64,000 nt of DNA from JBHJGM01 sp964405825 (GTDB lineage Bacteria; Verrucomicrobiota; Verrucomicrobiia; Opitutales; JBHJGM01), in assembly GCA_964405825.1 (NCBI GenBank), contig CAYOPI010000006.1, positions 20,175-84,174 of the forward strand, in the 5' to 3' direction. The position numbers were made by a program, and so were the translations under genes. Position 1 is the first letter of the stretch, and every line of letters starts with the position of its first letter. The notes under the pieces were generated by a model. It searched no databases. It saw nothing but the letters and a program-made list of their open reading frames with translations, and was not told the DNA's origin. Positions 7,784-15,622 of the stretch are shown here, one piece after another.

Positions 7784-10700
7784 CTAGCGCCGCACGCCAA
7801 AGCCGCGCTGGTAGTTGCTGTTGGAGAGGGCCTCTTCTTCTTCGAGGCTGTCCTCGGGCACGGCGGTAAAGCCCGCCTCGATGGCCAGTTCGGCTTCGAT
7901 GCTTTGGTGGGCTTCGCGGGCGCGCAGCTCCGAACGCAGGCGACGCAACTCTTCGTAGACGGCGCGTTCCTCCTCGGGGATGGTGTAGCCGGGGATGTCA
8001 CGCTCGTCCACGCCCATCTCGTAGAGGCGGCGCGGGTCGATGATCTCCTCGTAGCTGGTGCCGTCCGGGTTGAGCGTACGGGCCGTCACGAAGATGATCA
8101 GGTTGCGCGTGGTGCGGCTGACTTCGTCGGCGCGGAAGAGACGTCCGGCCAGCGGAATGTCACCGAAGATTGGAAGCTTGCGCGTGAGGCTGCTTTCGCG
8201 ATCCTCCATCAAGCCGCCGATGGCGAGGGTGTAACCGTCCTTGAGGATGACCGTGGTGTCGGTCTTGCGCGTGTCGATGATCGGAATCTCGGTGGAGGTG
8301 CCGGCGCCACCGCTGAAGTTGACGGACTCCTCGGTCGAGCTGATCTCGGGGATGATCGTCAGGTTGATGAAGCCGGCGGAGTTCACCTGCGGGAGCACGT
8401 CCAGCAGAATACCGATTGGGCGGTACTCGAAGCCGCTGACCTCGAAGGTGCCGCGCTCTTCGTTGAAGGTGAACTCGGGAATCGGATACTCCTCGGAGAT
8501 GTTGATCAGCGCGCGGGTGTTGTTCATCGCAACCACGGTCGGGTTGGAGATGAGCCGGGCGTTGTTGTTGCGCTTGAGCGCGCGCAGAACGACGTTGAAC
8601 TCGGGCGCGGAGAGCACCGTGGTCAGTGCCCCGGTGGGCGCGGCGGAGAAGACCCCCGACGGGCCGACGCCTTCGCTGGCCTGGTAGAGGCCGTCGAAGT
8701 TGCCGATCTCGATGTTGTCGATGGACGACCAGTCCAGGCCGAGGTTCTTGTCGTTGGTGTCGGAGACGTCGATGAACTTGGCCTCGATCATGACCTGGGC
8801 GGTCGGGCGGTCGAGGCGTTCGATGACCTCCTGAATGTCGTTCATGCGCGAGGGACGCTCGGTGATGATGAGCGCGTTGGTGCGGCGGTCGACCTGGATG
8901 CGACCCCCGGCGGCTGTCTCGATGAGCGGGGTCAACGAGCCCTGCAAAGCGGTGGCATCGGCGAAGTTGATCAAGTAGACGCGGGTGGCGACGGGCTCAC
9001 GCTCGAGTTCGTTGATGCTCTTGATCTTGATGATGTTCCCGTCCTCGATGTAGGTGAAGCCGGCGGGTTCGAGCACCACGACAAAGACCTGACGCCAGGT
9101 GACTTCGCGCAGCTTGAGCGAGGTGCGGCCCACCAGCGAATCGGGGATGACCACGTTCAGGTCGAAGAGGTCGGCCACGTCGCGGATGATGGCGCGGATC
9201 TCCTGGTCGGGAAAGTCGACGAGGTCGATGATGTCGTCCTCGACCGAGCCGGGCGAAGCGCCGCCGGGATCGGGTGCGATACTGTCGCCATAGTCCAGGT
9301 CGATTTCAGCCAGGGAAGGCATCTCCACGTCCACGGCGGTGATCTCGCTGACTTCGGTCGTGGTGGCCGAGTCGATGTCGAAGGCCGGGGTCACGCCGCC
9401 GTCGCTGTCGACGTCGAACTCGCCGTAGCCTTCGCCGGACTCGTCGGAGAAGCTGACCGTATCGGTGCCATCGCCGAGGGCGTCGAGGTCGATGGAATCA
9501 ACGCTCACGGTGTTGACCGATTCGTCGGTGAGGGCTTCGTCTTCGATGCCGATCAGGCCGTCCAGCGGGACAACCGACCCGTCTTCCTCGATGGAGACGA
9601 AGTCGCCGCCAGTGCCTTCGTCAACCGGGAAGGTGACGAACGAACCGCTGTCGTCAATGGCGTCGGTGCTTTCCTCGACGGTGTCGGCAACCTCAAAGGG
9701 CTCTTCGACGTCGGTGAACTCGACGGGCGTTTCGTCGACGGGCTCAAGGCTCGTGTCGGCAAATGAATCCTCGAACTCGGTGGTCTCGGAAACGTCAGTG
9801 AACGCGGGTTCGCCGACTTCGGCGATCTCGGTCACTTCGGTCACTTCGCCCGGTTCGGTGGAGGCATCCACGTCGCCGACGATGGCGATGAAGCCGCTCT
9901 CGGACTCATCGGCAAAGCTCTCGGCTTCGTCCATCCAGCTTTCGTCAACGGGCGTCTCGGCCACGGACTCGGCCTCTTCGGTCGACTCCACCCAGGTGAA
10001 GTCTTCCTCGGTGGAAGCGGTTTCGACGGGCTCGGCGATGTCAAAGGACTCGATCGGCTCTTCGGAGATGAGCGGTTCGTCCACGGCGAGCAGTTCAAAC
10101 TCCTCGGTGGTGTCTTCGACGGTGAAGGGCTCGACCGCTTCGATCGGCGTTTCGGCGATCTCGACGGTTTCCGTGGTGGCGATGGGCTCGGAAGCGATTT
10201 CGAGGGGCTCCTCGTCAATCTCAACCAGCTCGAGGTCACCCTCGCTGGCGATGCTCTCGTCAACGACGAGGAAGCTGTCGTAGGCGCTGGTGTCGTATTC
10301 GACGGGCGCATCGGAAGCAGGCTCCGGGGTCGCCTCGACGACGACCGGTTCCTCGCCCAGTTCCAGCTCAAAGTCCTCGATGATGACGATGTCCTCGGCC
10401 GTGCCGGAGCCTTCGGTGGGCTCCTGTTCGAAGTCGGTCACCTCGAGGTCGCCGATGACGATGCGCGGCTGCGCTTCGGCAGCGTCGGTCCCCGGCGTTT
10501 CCAGGACCGGCTCACCGTCGATGCGGTAGTCTTCCAGGGGGTTGACCGTGACGACATCGCCGACCTGACCGGTCGGCTCTTCGTCGAGCGAGTCGATGGC
10601 GACTTCGCCCACGGCATTGTCCTGGAGGAACTGATCGATGAGGCTGGCGGCAGCGCCGTCGGCGCCTTCGTCTGCTTCGTCGACCGAGTAGATGGCCGCG

Positions 10701-10933
10701 TTCTCGTCAAGGAAGTCGTTGACAAGCGCGTTGGCGGAATCCGCCGCAGGCTGGCCGACAGGGGAAGCAGCGGCCATCTGGTCTTCCAGAGAGGGTCCGC
10801 GCGAGACTTGAGCCGCCCATTCGGGGGGCAGTTGGGCCTCCGCCGGCGGCTGCTGGTCTGCTCCATAAGCGAAGGCACCGAACCAGGCGAGCGTAGCGGC
10901 AAGAGACAAGTTTGTCTTTCGGTTTGCGTTCAT
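7784..10933 (-). CDS. pilQ: Type IV pilus secretin PilQ with a long acidic N-terminal region
   Basis: 1049-residue outer-membrane secretin. A signal peptide (residues 1 to about 24, ending AFAYGA) is followed by about 500 residues dominated by Glu, Asp, Val, Thr, Ser and Pro with loosely repeated phrases such as EPVDETPVEF and SEEPIESFD. From about residue 565 the recognisable secretin begins: an STN-like domain (VDFPDQEIRAIIRDVADLF), an N1-type domain with RTNALIITERPSRM, then the secretin core ending in IGGLMEDRESSLTRKLPIFGDIPLAGRLFR. The last 90 residues are charged and helical. The acidic region is unusual for PilQ, where AMIN domains are commonly found. Last gene of the pilus operon, followed by a strong terminator. 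Confidence 0.92.
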   Translation of the reverse strand: MNANRKTNLSLAATLAWFGAFAYGADQQPPAEAQLPPEWAAQVSRGPSLEDQMAAASPVGQPAADSANALVNDFLDENAAIYSVDEADEGADGAAASLIDQFLQDNAVGEVAIDSLDEEPTGQVGDVVTVNPLEDYRIDGEPVLETPGTDAAEAQPRIVIGDLEVTDFEQEPTEGSGTAEDIVIIEDFELELGEEPVVVEATPEPASDAPVEYDTSAYDSFLVVDESIASEGDLELVEIDEEPLEIASEPIATTETVEIAETPIEAVEPFTVEDTTEEFELLAVDEPLISEEPIESFDIAEPVETASTEEDFTWVESTEEAESVAETPVDESWMDEAESFADESESGFIAIVGDVDASTEPGEVTEVTEIAEVGEPAFTDVSETTEFEDSFADTSLEPVDETPVEFTDVEEPFEVADTVEESTDAIDDSGSFVTFPVDEGTGGDFVSIEEDGSVVPLDGLIGIEDEALTDESVNTVSVDSIDLDALGDGTDTVSFSDESGEGYGEFDVDSDGGVTPAFDIDSATTTEVSEITAVDVEMPSLAEIDLDYGDSIAPDPGGASPGSVEDDIIDLVDFPDQEIRAIIRDVADLFDLNVVIPDSLVGRTSLKLREVTWRQVFVVVLEPAGFTYIEDGNIIKIKSINELEREPVATRVYLINFADATALQGSLTPLIETAAGGRIQVDRRTNALIITERPSRMNDIQEVIERLDRPTAQVMIEAKFIDVSDTNDKNLGLDWSSIDNIEIGNFDGLYQASEGVGPSGVFSAAPTGALTTVLSAPEFNVVLRALKRNNNARLISNPTVVAMNNTRALINISEEYPIPEFTFNEERGTFEVSGFEYRPIGILLDVLPQVNSAGFINLTIIPEISSTEESVNFSGGAGTSTEIPIIDTRKTDTTVILKDGYTLAIGGLMEDRESSLTRKLPIFGDIPLAGRLFRADEVSRTTRNLIIFVTARTLNPDGTSYEEIIDPRRLYEMGVDERDIPGYTIPEEERAVYEELRRLRSELRAREAHQSIEAELAIEAGFTAVPEDSLEEEEALSNSNYQRGFGVRR

Positions 10934-11006
10934 TGTGCGTGCTGAGTTTTGGGCCGGACGCGCGCTGCAGGTTGCCCTTGGGAGAGCGCGCGACGCTGCC
11001 AGGTTT

Positions 11007-11567
11007 TTAGTCCTTCGTGAGATAGCTGGACGGGCCAGAGGGCGAAAGCTGCTTGGTGAAGGTTGTGTTGTTGAGAGTCAGGATGACCTCTTTCTCGGAA
11101 ATGGAAGAAATGACGATGATGTAGGTCTTGCCGTTGACGGTGGCCTTGAGCACATCGCCTTCGACTTTCTTGCCGGCGGGCGTGAGCAGGACGTGGCGTG
11201 AGCCGACGGCCATGACCCCCTTGGGCTGGAATTTGCGGGCGACCAGCGGCAGGATAACGTGATCGGGAATGATGCGCGGCTTGGGCGGCGGAGGCGGAGC
11301 CACTTCAACGACCGGCGTCGGTGCCTCGACTTCCTCCTGTACCTCTTCCTCAATCCAGACGAAGGGGTTGGGCAGGTCCTCGCAGCGGGCCCAGAGGGCG
11401 TCGTGGTCTTTCTCGAGGATGTCGGTGGCCTTGGCGATGACGGTGTGGCGCTGCGCGGGAGCCGAGACACGGGGACCCATCGCGGCGTGCACGTCGGCCA
11501 GGCCGGCAACCAGGAGAGTTGCAGCCAGGACCAGAGGGACCGGTCGATGTGTGTGGAAAGCGTTCAT
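11007..11567 (-). CDS. PilP-like periplasmic protein of the pilus operon
   Basis: 186-residue secreted protein between the pilO and pilQ genes. It has an N-terminal signal (VPLVLAATLLVAGLADVHA), an acidic and then Pro-rich middle (EEEVQEEVEAP, PPPPPKPR) and a small beta-rich C-terminal domain (GVMAVGSRHVLLTPAGKKVEGD). In proteobacteria this position holds PilP, the lipoprotein that joins PilNO to PilQ. This protein lacks a lipobox, so the call rests on position, topology and the small beta domain rather than on clear similarity. Gaps are 30 bases to pilO and 73 bases to pilQ. Confidence 0.6.
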   Translation of the reverse strand: MNAFHTHRPVPLVLAATLLVAGLADVHAAMGPRVSAPAQRHTVIAKATDILEKDHDALWARCEDLPNPFVWIEEEVQEEVEAPTPVVEVAPPPPPKPRIIPDHVILPLVARKFQPKGVMAVGSRHVLLTPAGKKVEGDVLKATVNGKTYIIVISSISEKEVILTLNNTTFTKQLSPSGPSSYLTKD

Positions 11568-11597
11568 GTCAGTACGGTGCAGGCAATCCGGTAGGTG

Positions 11598-12194
11598 CTA
11601 GGGCTGGCCCAGGATGCTCAGGCTCAGGCCCACGGCGAGTTCACCGCCCTCAAGGCTCTGCGAGGGGCGCAGACTGACGGCGTCCACGCGCAGGAAGAAG
11701 CGGCTGCTTTGCAGCGCATGAATGAGGCTGAGCAGCTGGTCGTAGGTGCCGGAGGCTTCCAGCGAGTAGCTGACCTCGGAGAAGGGCGTGGCTTTGACCT
11801 TCTGCTTGGTCTTCTTTCCCTTCATGGCATTGACGTCGTAGTTGCCACCCTTGACGCCGGTCTGGCGCGGGTCGGAAAGGTCGGCACCGGAGATGGTCTC
11901 GAAGGCCAGGAAGTACTGCAGGTTGGCAATGGTTTCTTCCGGGTCGATCAGGCGGCGTTCGACGCGTGAGACGATCTCGCGGGCATCGACCAGGTCATCC
12001 TGCAGGCTGCCGCCGTTGCGGATGTTGGACTCGTAGCCGGAGAGTTCGTGCTTGAGATCGTCACAGCGCAGGCGCAGTTCCGGCAGGACTTCAGCGCGCA
12101 GAAAGCCGAAGGTGCCGATGAGGACCAGCAGCACCCCGCCAGCGACGGCCAGCGGATAGCTCTTGATCGTCTTGATGAGGGCTTCGGTGTTCAT
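11598..12194 (-). CDS. PilO-like inner-membrane pilus assembly protein
   Basis: 198-residue bitopic membrane protein: one helix (residues about 15-30, LAVAGGVLLVLIGTFGFL), a short coiled-coil (RCDDLKHELSGYESN) and a periplasmic ferredoxin-like domain with the pattern VSYSLEASGTYDQLLSLIHALQ, which matches PilO-type folds. It would pair with PilN to form the alignment complex between cytoplasmic PilM and the secretin. Its ATG overlaps the pilN stop (ATGA at 12194-12191). In Akkermansia the equivalent region includes Amuc_1100; orthology is inferred from gene order only. Confidence 0.72.
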   Translation of the reverse strand: MNTEALIKTIKSYPLAVAGGVLLVLIGTFGFLRAEVLPELRLRCDDLKHELSGYESNIRNGGSLQDDLVDAREIVSRVERRLIDPEETIANLQYFLAFETISGADLSDPRQTGVKGGNYDVNAMKGKKTKQKVKATPFSEVSYSLEASGTYDQLLSLIHALQSSRFFLRVDAVSLRPSQSLEGGELAVGLSLSILGQP

Positions 12195-12844
12195 TTTGCG
12201 TTGGGCAGGTCCATTGAAATCTTGAAGCGGAAGCTGTCGTTGTCGGAGGAACGCGAAGGGGCGGCGTCGAAGTTCTCGATGCGGTCCTTGAGTTCCTCGA
12301 TTTCGAGCAACTGCTGCTCATAGGCTTTCAGCACGGCGAGGGCTTCGTTCGAGTCGCCCTCCAGCTCACCGTAGATGGTGACCACCGGAATGATCGTCTC
12401 GACGACGACCTTACCCTTGCGGGCGGTCTCCTTGCGCTGGGTGAGGTTGAGGCGGTCGAAGATGAGTCCCTCGGGGCGGCTCTCGCTGAAGATGGCCAGC
12501 AGTTCGAGCGGCTCGACGGCCGGTTCGTAGAAGCTTGTGAAGGCGTTGACCTTGACGCGTTCCTGAGCGAAGGCCTTGTCGAGCTTGACGGCTTCGTCGT
12601 TGCGCGGGCGCGCGACGGCCACCGAGTCTTCCAGGGTGGTGATTTCCTCGCGCAGGCTACCGGCCTCCAGCTCGTTGTTGGCCACCCAGGCGGCCAGCAG
12701 CAGCGGCGCGGCCACGGCCATGAAGTTCACGAAGAACTTCGTGCGCACGACCTTCACGTCGGGCAGTGAATCCACCCGGCGGAAGTCCGCGTGCCAGTAG
12801 TAGGCGTCGGCTTCCTTAGCCTTGCTCTTTGGTCGCAGTGGCAT
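12191..12844 (-). CDS. PilN-like inner-membrane pilus assembly protein
   Basis: 217-residue protein with a short cytoplasmic N-terminus (MPLRPKSKAKEADAYYW), one transmembrane helix (FFVNFMAVAAPLLLAAWVA), a coiled-coil and a periplasmic domain containing LLAIFSESRPEGLIFDRLNL and TIYGELEGDSNEALAVLKAYEQ. This is the PilN layout, whose N-terminus binds PilM. ATG 12844 is chosen; the open frame continues upstream only because it runs through pilM in another frame. The start lies inside pilM, overlapping it by 29 bases, so translation of the two is probably coupled. Confidence 0.72.
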   Translation of the reverse strand: MPLRPKSKAKEADAYYWHADFRRVDSLPDVKVVRTKFFVNFMAVAAPLLLAAWVANNELEAGSLREEITTLEDSVAVARPRNDEAVKLDKAFAQERVKVNAFTSFYEPAVEPLELLAIFSESRPEGLIFDRLNLTQRKETARKGKVVVETIIPVVTIYGELEGDSNEALAVLKAYEQQLLEIEELKDRIENFDAAPSRSSDNDSFRFKISMDLPNAK

Positions 12845-13889
12845 TGGCAGCAACAGGTTGAGGAGCGTTTTCGGACGGAGTGAAATCGCCCAGGAGACTG
12901 AAGAGTCCGAACCAGCGGGCACCGCGGTTGCCCAGTTCGACCTCGGGCATGACTTCGATGCCAAGGTGGTCGAACCACTCTTCGTAGACGGGCTGGAGAA
13001 TCTCGACGGCCAGCGATCGGGCAAAGCTGTTGCCGATCCACGACAGGCTTTTGGGCAGATGGCCGAGGAAGAGCTGGCTGATGGTCTGACCGGTCTGCAC
13101 CTCGTAGAAACCGGCGGAGGCCTGCACCTCGCGCAGCAGCTTCTTCAGGAGCACCGGGGCCATTTCGGTAAAGTCGAAGGTGTCGGAGTAAAAGAGCTTC
13201 TCGGCGGACTGTTCGTCCTTCAGGCCGAGTTCCTCCTGTACAATCGGGAACATGCTGCGCAGGCCGAAGGGAATCGGGCGGGCCACGTCCAGGCCCTCGG
13301 CCGAGAGAATGAAGACCTGCGCGCTGTCGGCGGTCAGTTCGATGGACATGACCGGACGGGTGTCCTCACGGAAGCGGAGGTAGTTGGCCAGACCGCCCAG
13401 AATCGAGAGTGAACCCAACTCGAGGCGTTCGGGATAAAGGTTCTGGGAAACCAGGTCGGCCTGCAGGGAGGTCCATTCTTCAATGCCCGCGCCGGCAAAG
13501 ATGACTTCGCGTGCGGGGACCTTGCTGAAGTCGACCGAGCGACCCGTCTTGGCCTCGATGACCTCCAGGGCGTTGGTGTCCGGGTCGAGACGGTACTGAC
13601 TGCGGACCAGGTCATTGAGGTAAGCGGGCTCGCGGGCCTTCGTCGGGTGGTCGAGGGAGGCACGCCGCACGAATCGGCCAGCCGGGAAAGCACTGCAGAC
13701 GATGGGCACATAGTTGCCCTTGCGCAGGCTGGCCAGCTGGACCAGTTCTCGTCCGGTGTCGGCGTTCAGGTCGGCCGGGAACTCGTACAGTGCTTCCACC
13801 GTAAACGGAGGCTGCAGAGTGCTCGTGCGAGCGACTAGAACGGCGTACTCGGAAAGCTCTATAAAGAGCCCCTTGGATTTTGCCTTCAT
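12816..13889 (-). CDS. pilM: PilM-like actin-fold pilus assembly protein
   Basis: 357-residue protein with the FtsA/PilM type of actin-like ATPase fold: an N-terminal strand pair (GLFIELSEYAVLVAR), a second phosphate-loop-like segment (PVMSIELTADSAQVFILSAEG), and a C-terminal hydrophobic stretch ISQLFLGHLPKSLSWIG. It would sit on the cytoplasmic face and bind PilN. As the first gene of pilM-pilN-pilO-pilP-like-pilQ it has the position of Amuc_1101 next to Amuc_1100 in Akkermansia. The nucleotide-binding residues look degenerate, so ATP hydrolysis is uncertain. The 279 bases upstream hold a structured leader. Confidence 0.78.
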   Translation of the reverse strand: MKAKSKGLFIELSEYAVLVARTSTLQPPFTVEALYEFPADLNADTGRELVQLASLRKGNYVPIVCSAFPAGRFVRRASLDHPTKAREPAYLNDLVRSQYRLDPDTNALEVIEAKTGRSVDFSKVPAREVIFAGAGIEEWTSLQADLVSQNLYPERLELGSLSILGGLANYLRFREDTRPVMSIELTADSAQVFILSAEGLDVARPIPFGLRSMFPIVQEELGLKDEQSAEKLFYSDTFDFTEMAPVLLKKLLREVQASAGFYEVQTGQTISQLFLGHLPKSLSWIGNSFARSLAVEILQPVYEEWFDHLGIEVMPEVELGNRGARWFGLFSLLGDFTPSENAPQPVAANATATKEQG

Positions 13890-14168
13890 GGTGGCAGGAG
13901 AAACGGAGCGGCGAACTGTCCCCGCGTAGCGTACTCGGGGACACCTCCAATATTCGTCCGCTGATCTCCCGCCTTTAACGCACGGCCCTGAATATATTTT
14001 GACACACTGACCCCAGATAAAGGCCGGGGAAAGGCTCTGGAGGTGTCGTCAAACGGGCGCGCCGGTGCCGACCGAAACAAGGTCGGGCCGTCCGGAAAGG
14101 AGTCTCCATGAGGAGACTAATGGGCAGTCGAACCTGACCCAGCCTGGTCCAGGCCGGGGAACAATGCG
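13890..14168 (-). promoter_or_regulatory. Structured leader and promoter region of the pilus operon
   Basis: 279 gene-free bases upstream of pilM. An 8-bp stem (13917-13924 with 13936-13943, TGTCCCCG type, extended by GTA/TAC inside) lies 27 bases before the pilM ATG. A perfect 10-bp inverted repeat (13940-13949 with 14038-14047) shares bases 13940-13943 with that stem, so the two pairings exclude each other. A TATATT -10-like box (minus strand, 13996-13991) lies between them without a clear -35. Three further hairpins occur at 14066-14082 (GACC type), 14099-14116 (AGTCTCC arms, 4-base loop) and 14143-14155. No known riboswitch class was recognised. Confidence 0.45.
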
Positions 14169-14264
14169 TTACCAGGTGCGCTTCTTATGACGATTGGCAT
14201 GCGAGCGCTTGCGGCGCTTGTGCTTGTTCATCTTCAGACGGCGCTTTTTCTTCAGGTTGCCCAT
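14169..14264 (-). CDS. AURKAIP1/COX24-like 31-residue basic peptide
   Basis: 31-residue, very basic peptide beginning MGNLKKKRRLKMNKHKRRKR and ending RHKKRTW. This is the pattern of the short COX24/AURKAIP1-domain proteins of several bacterial phyla, thought to be related to a small ribosomal-subunit protein of mitochondria. It is preceded by the RluA-like gene (60 bases between them) and follows rpsT, so it sits in a ribosome-related block. The ribosomal role is inferred from the family. Confidence 0.8.
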   Translation of the reverse strand: MGNLKKKRRLKMNKHKRRKRSHANRHKKRTW

Positions 14265-14324
14265 GGACGGAAATCAAATTTGCGTAAACGAACAGGAAAG
14301 CTCAGGAGGCAGATTGTGTAAAGG

Positions 14325-15167
14325 CTATTCTGAGGGGCTTCGGGAACCGCGGTGGCTGCGCGGAACGAGCAAATGCACCCGGCGCCGCCACTCTTTCGAC
14401 GGGGCGACCGCAACGGTTAAGGCCGGCGTGCCATCGGCGAGGGGCAGACGGATTTCTGAGAGACGCGCCAGGGGGAAATCCATCGCAGGCCTGGACGGGC
14501 CCTCTTTCGAGGGAGGTTGGTAGAGCGCTTCTCCGGCAAGTTCGAGGCCCGACTCCAGCGCGTGAAGCCGCAGTTGGTGGGGCCGGTGGTAGGTCGTGCT
14601 GGCGCGCCAGAGGGACCACCCGCTTGTGCCGGGGAGGGCTTCCAGGCGCTCGAAGCGCGTGCGGGCCTGCTTGCCGTGCCGGTGCGAGACACGAGCCCGA
14701 GCGGCTTCCGCGTCGCCCACGATGGGGAGCCGGCACTCGAAGCGATCGGCGGACTCGATGACCCCACCCTTCTTGCCGAGGGCCTTTTCAAGCGGTTCAA
14801 AGGCGCGGGCGACCAGTTCGAAGACCCACTCGATGCGGCCGGATCCGTGGGCGTCGCGCCAGTGCGCGGCAGCCTGGCGGTTGGCTGCGATCAGGGCCGC
14901 TCCTTCGATCTCGGCATCGAGAATGCCGACTCCATGCACCCGCTTGAAGCCAAAGGGCGCGAGTTCGGGTTTACCGGCCTCGACCTGCGCGGCCAAGCCG
15001 GCGACCAGACTGGGTGTCTTCGAATACCAGGGATGCGGATCGACCAGTATCCCCGCCGGCTTTTCGAGGATGAGAAGCCCGGTGTCGGCAGCCCAGTGAA
15101 GCACGCTCAGGCGGCAGGGGGCCTCTCCCAGCAACGGGGGCGGGAAACCGATTTTCTCAGGGGTCAC
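14325..15167 (-). CDS. RluA-like pseudouridine synthase, divergent
   Basis: 280-residue RluA/RsuA-superfamily protein that should isomerise uridine in rRNA or tRNA. LHWAADTGLLILEKPAG matches the domain opening and RPHQLRLHALESGLELAGEALY matches the RxHQIRxH helix of the family. The catalytic motif, usually HRLD followed by TxG, is altered: the sequence reads VHGVGILDAEIEGAALIA, so the likely catalytic Asp (in ILD) is kept but its HR context is lost. The start is GTG 15167, since no upstream or early internal ATG exists. That GTG lies only 5 bases past the T-run of the rpsT terminator. Confidence 0.72.
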   Translation of the reverse strand: MTPEKIGFPPPLLGEAPCRLSVLHWAADTGLLILEKPAGILVDPHPWYSKTPSLVAGLAAQVEAGKPELAPFGFKRVHGVGILDAEIEGAALIAANRQAAAHWRDAHGSGRIEWVFELVARAFEPLEKALGKKGGVIESADRFECRLPIVGDAEAARARVSHRHGKQARTRFERLEALPGTSGWSLWRASTTYHRPHQLRLHALESGLELAGEALYQPPSKEGPSRPAMDFPLARLSEIRLPLADGTPALTVAVAPSKEWRRRVHLLVPRSHRGSRSPSE

Positions 15168-15172
15168 GGCAC

Positions 15173-15197
15173 AAAAAAACCCCGGTCACCCGAGGTC
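15173..15197 (-). terminator. Rho-independent terminator downstream of rpsT
   Basis: On the minus strand a 7-bp stem (15196-15190 with 15085-type arm at 15185-15179, one U-G wobble) with a GTGA loop is followed by seven T residues (15179-15173). The wobble pairs only in the minus-strand RNA, which fixes the orientation. It starts 24 bases after the rpsT stop. Confidence 0.88.
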
Positions 15198-15220
15198 TTT
15201 GCAAAAGCTGGACGGGCGGC

Positions 15221-15496
15221 TCAAGCCTCGGCCGGTGCGCTGGCCTTGTTCAGGCGCCTGGCTGCGCGTGACTTCTGGCGGTTGGCCTTGTTGGGGTGGA
15301 TGAGACCGGTCTTGGCGGCCTTGTCGAGTGCGGCGGAGTACTCCTTGACCTGCGCCTGCTTCTGGTCGGTGGACTCGGCCTCGGCGAAGAGCGCCTTCTT
15401 GCGGAGGGTCTTCAGACGGGTCTTGATGCCCAGATTGTGGGCCGTGCGCCGCGTGATGCGCCGGATGTCTTTCTTGGATGCCTTGGTATTGGCCAT
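15221..15496 (-). CDS. rpsT: 30S ribosomal protein S20 (bS20)
   Basis: 91-residue basic protein with the S20 signature: MANTKASKKDIRRITRRTAHN at the N-terminus, the helix RLKTLRKKALFAEA and the C-terminal HPNKANRQKSRAARRLNK. S20 binds 16S rRNA early in assembly of the small subunit. Its length is normal. It is transcribed away from the RNase P RNA gene on the same strand, with its own intrinsic terminator just downstream. Confidence 0.97.
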   Translation of the reverse strand: MANTKASKKDIRRITRRTAHNLGIKTRLKTLRKKALFAEAESTDQKQAQVKEYSAALDKAAKTGLIHPNKANRQKSRAARRLNKASAPAEA

Positions 15497-15622
15497 AGCT
15501 GGAAATAACGGAAAACCAAAGAGAATGAGTCACCCGGCGGCAGTTAGCAAGTATTTAGTGGTTGGTCCACGGTCCGGGGTCGGTGCTCCGGCAACCAGCC
15601 ACTCCGGAGCAAACCGAAAAAG

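Noticed and set aside
7748..9766. 672-codon open frame on the plus strand antisense to pilQ, and a Ser/Thr-rich frame at 9465-10283
   Set aside because: Both are mirror images of the acidic and GC-biased pilQ codons; no family motifs or plausible starts. The same holds for long antisense frames at 51079-53817, 44569-46926, 54772-56775, 60554-62458 and 4519-6105.
14099..14116. Hairpin AGTCTCC-ATGA-GGAGACT as a terminator
   Set aside because: The stem is perfect but no T-run follows on either strand, so it is kept only as part of the structured leader.
14060..14160. Possible signal-recognition-particle RNA upstream of pilM
   Set aside because: A GGGTCAGGTT segment resembles the 4.5S RNA core, but the following GGAAGGAAGCAGC-type sequence is missing.
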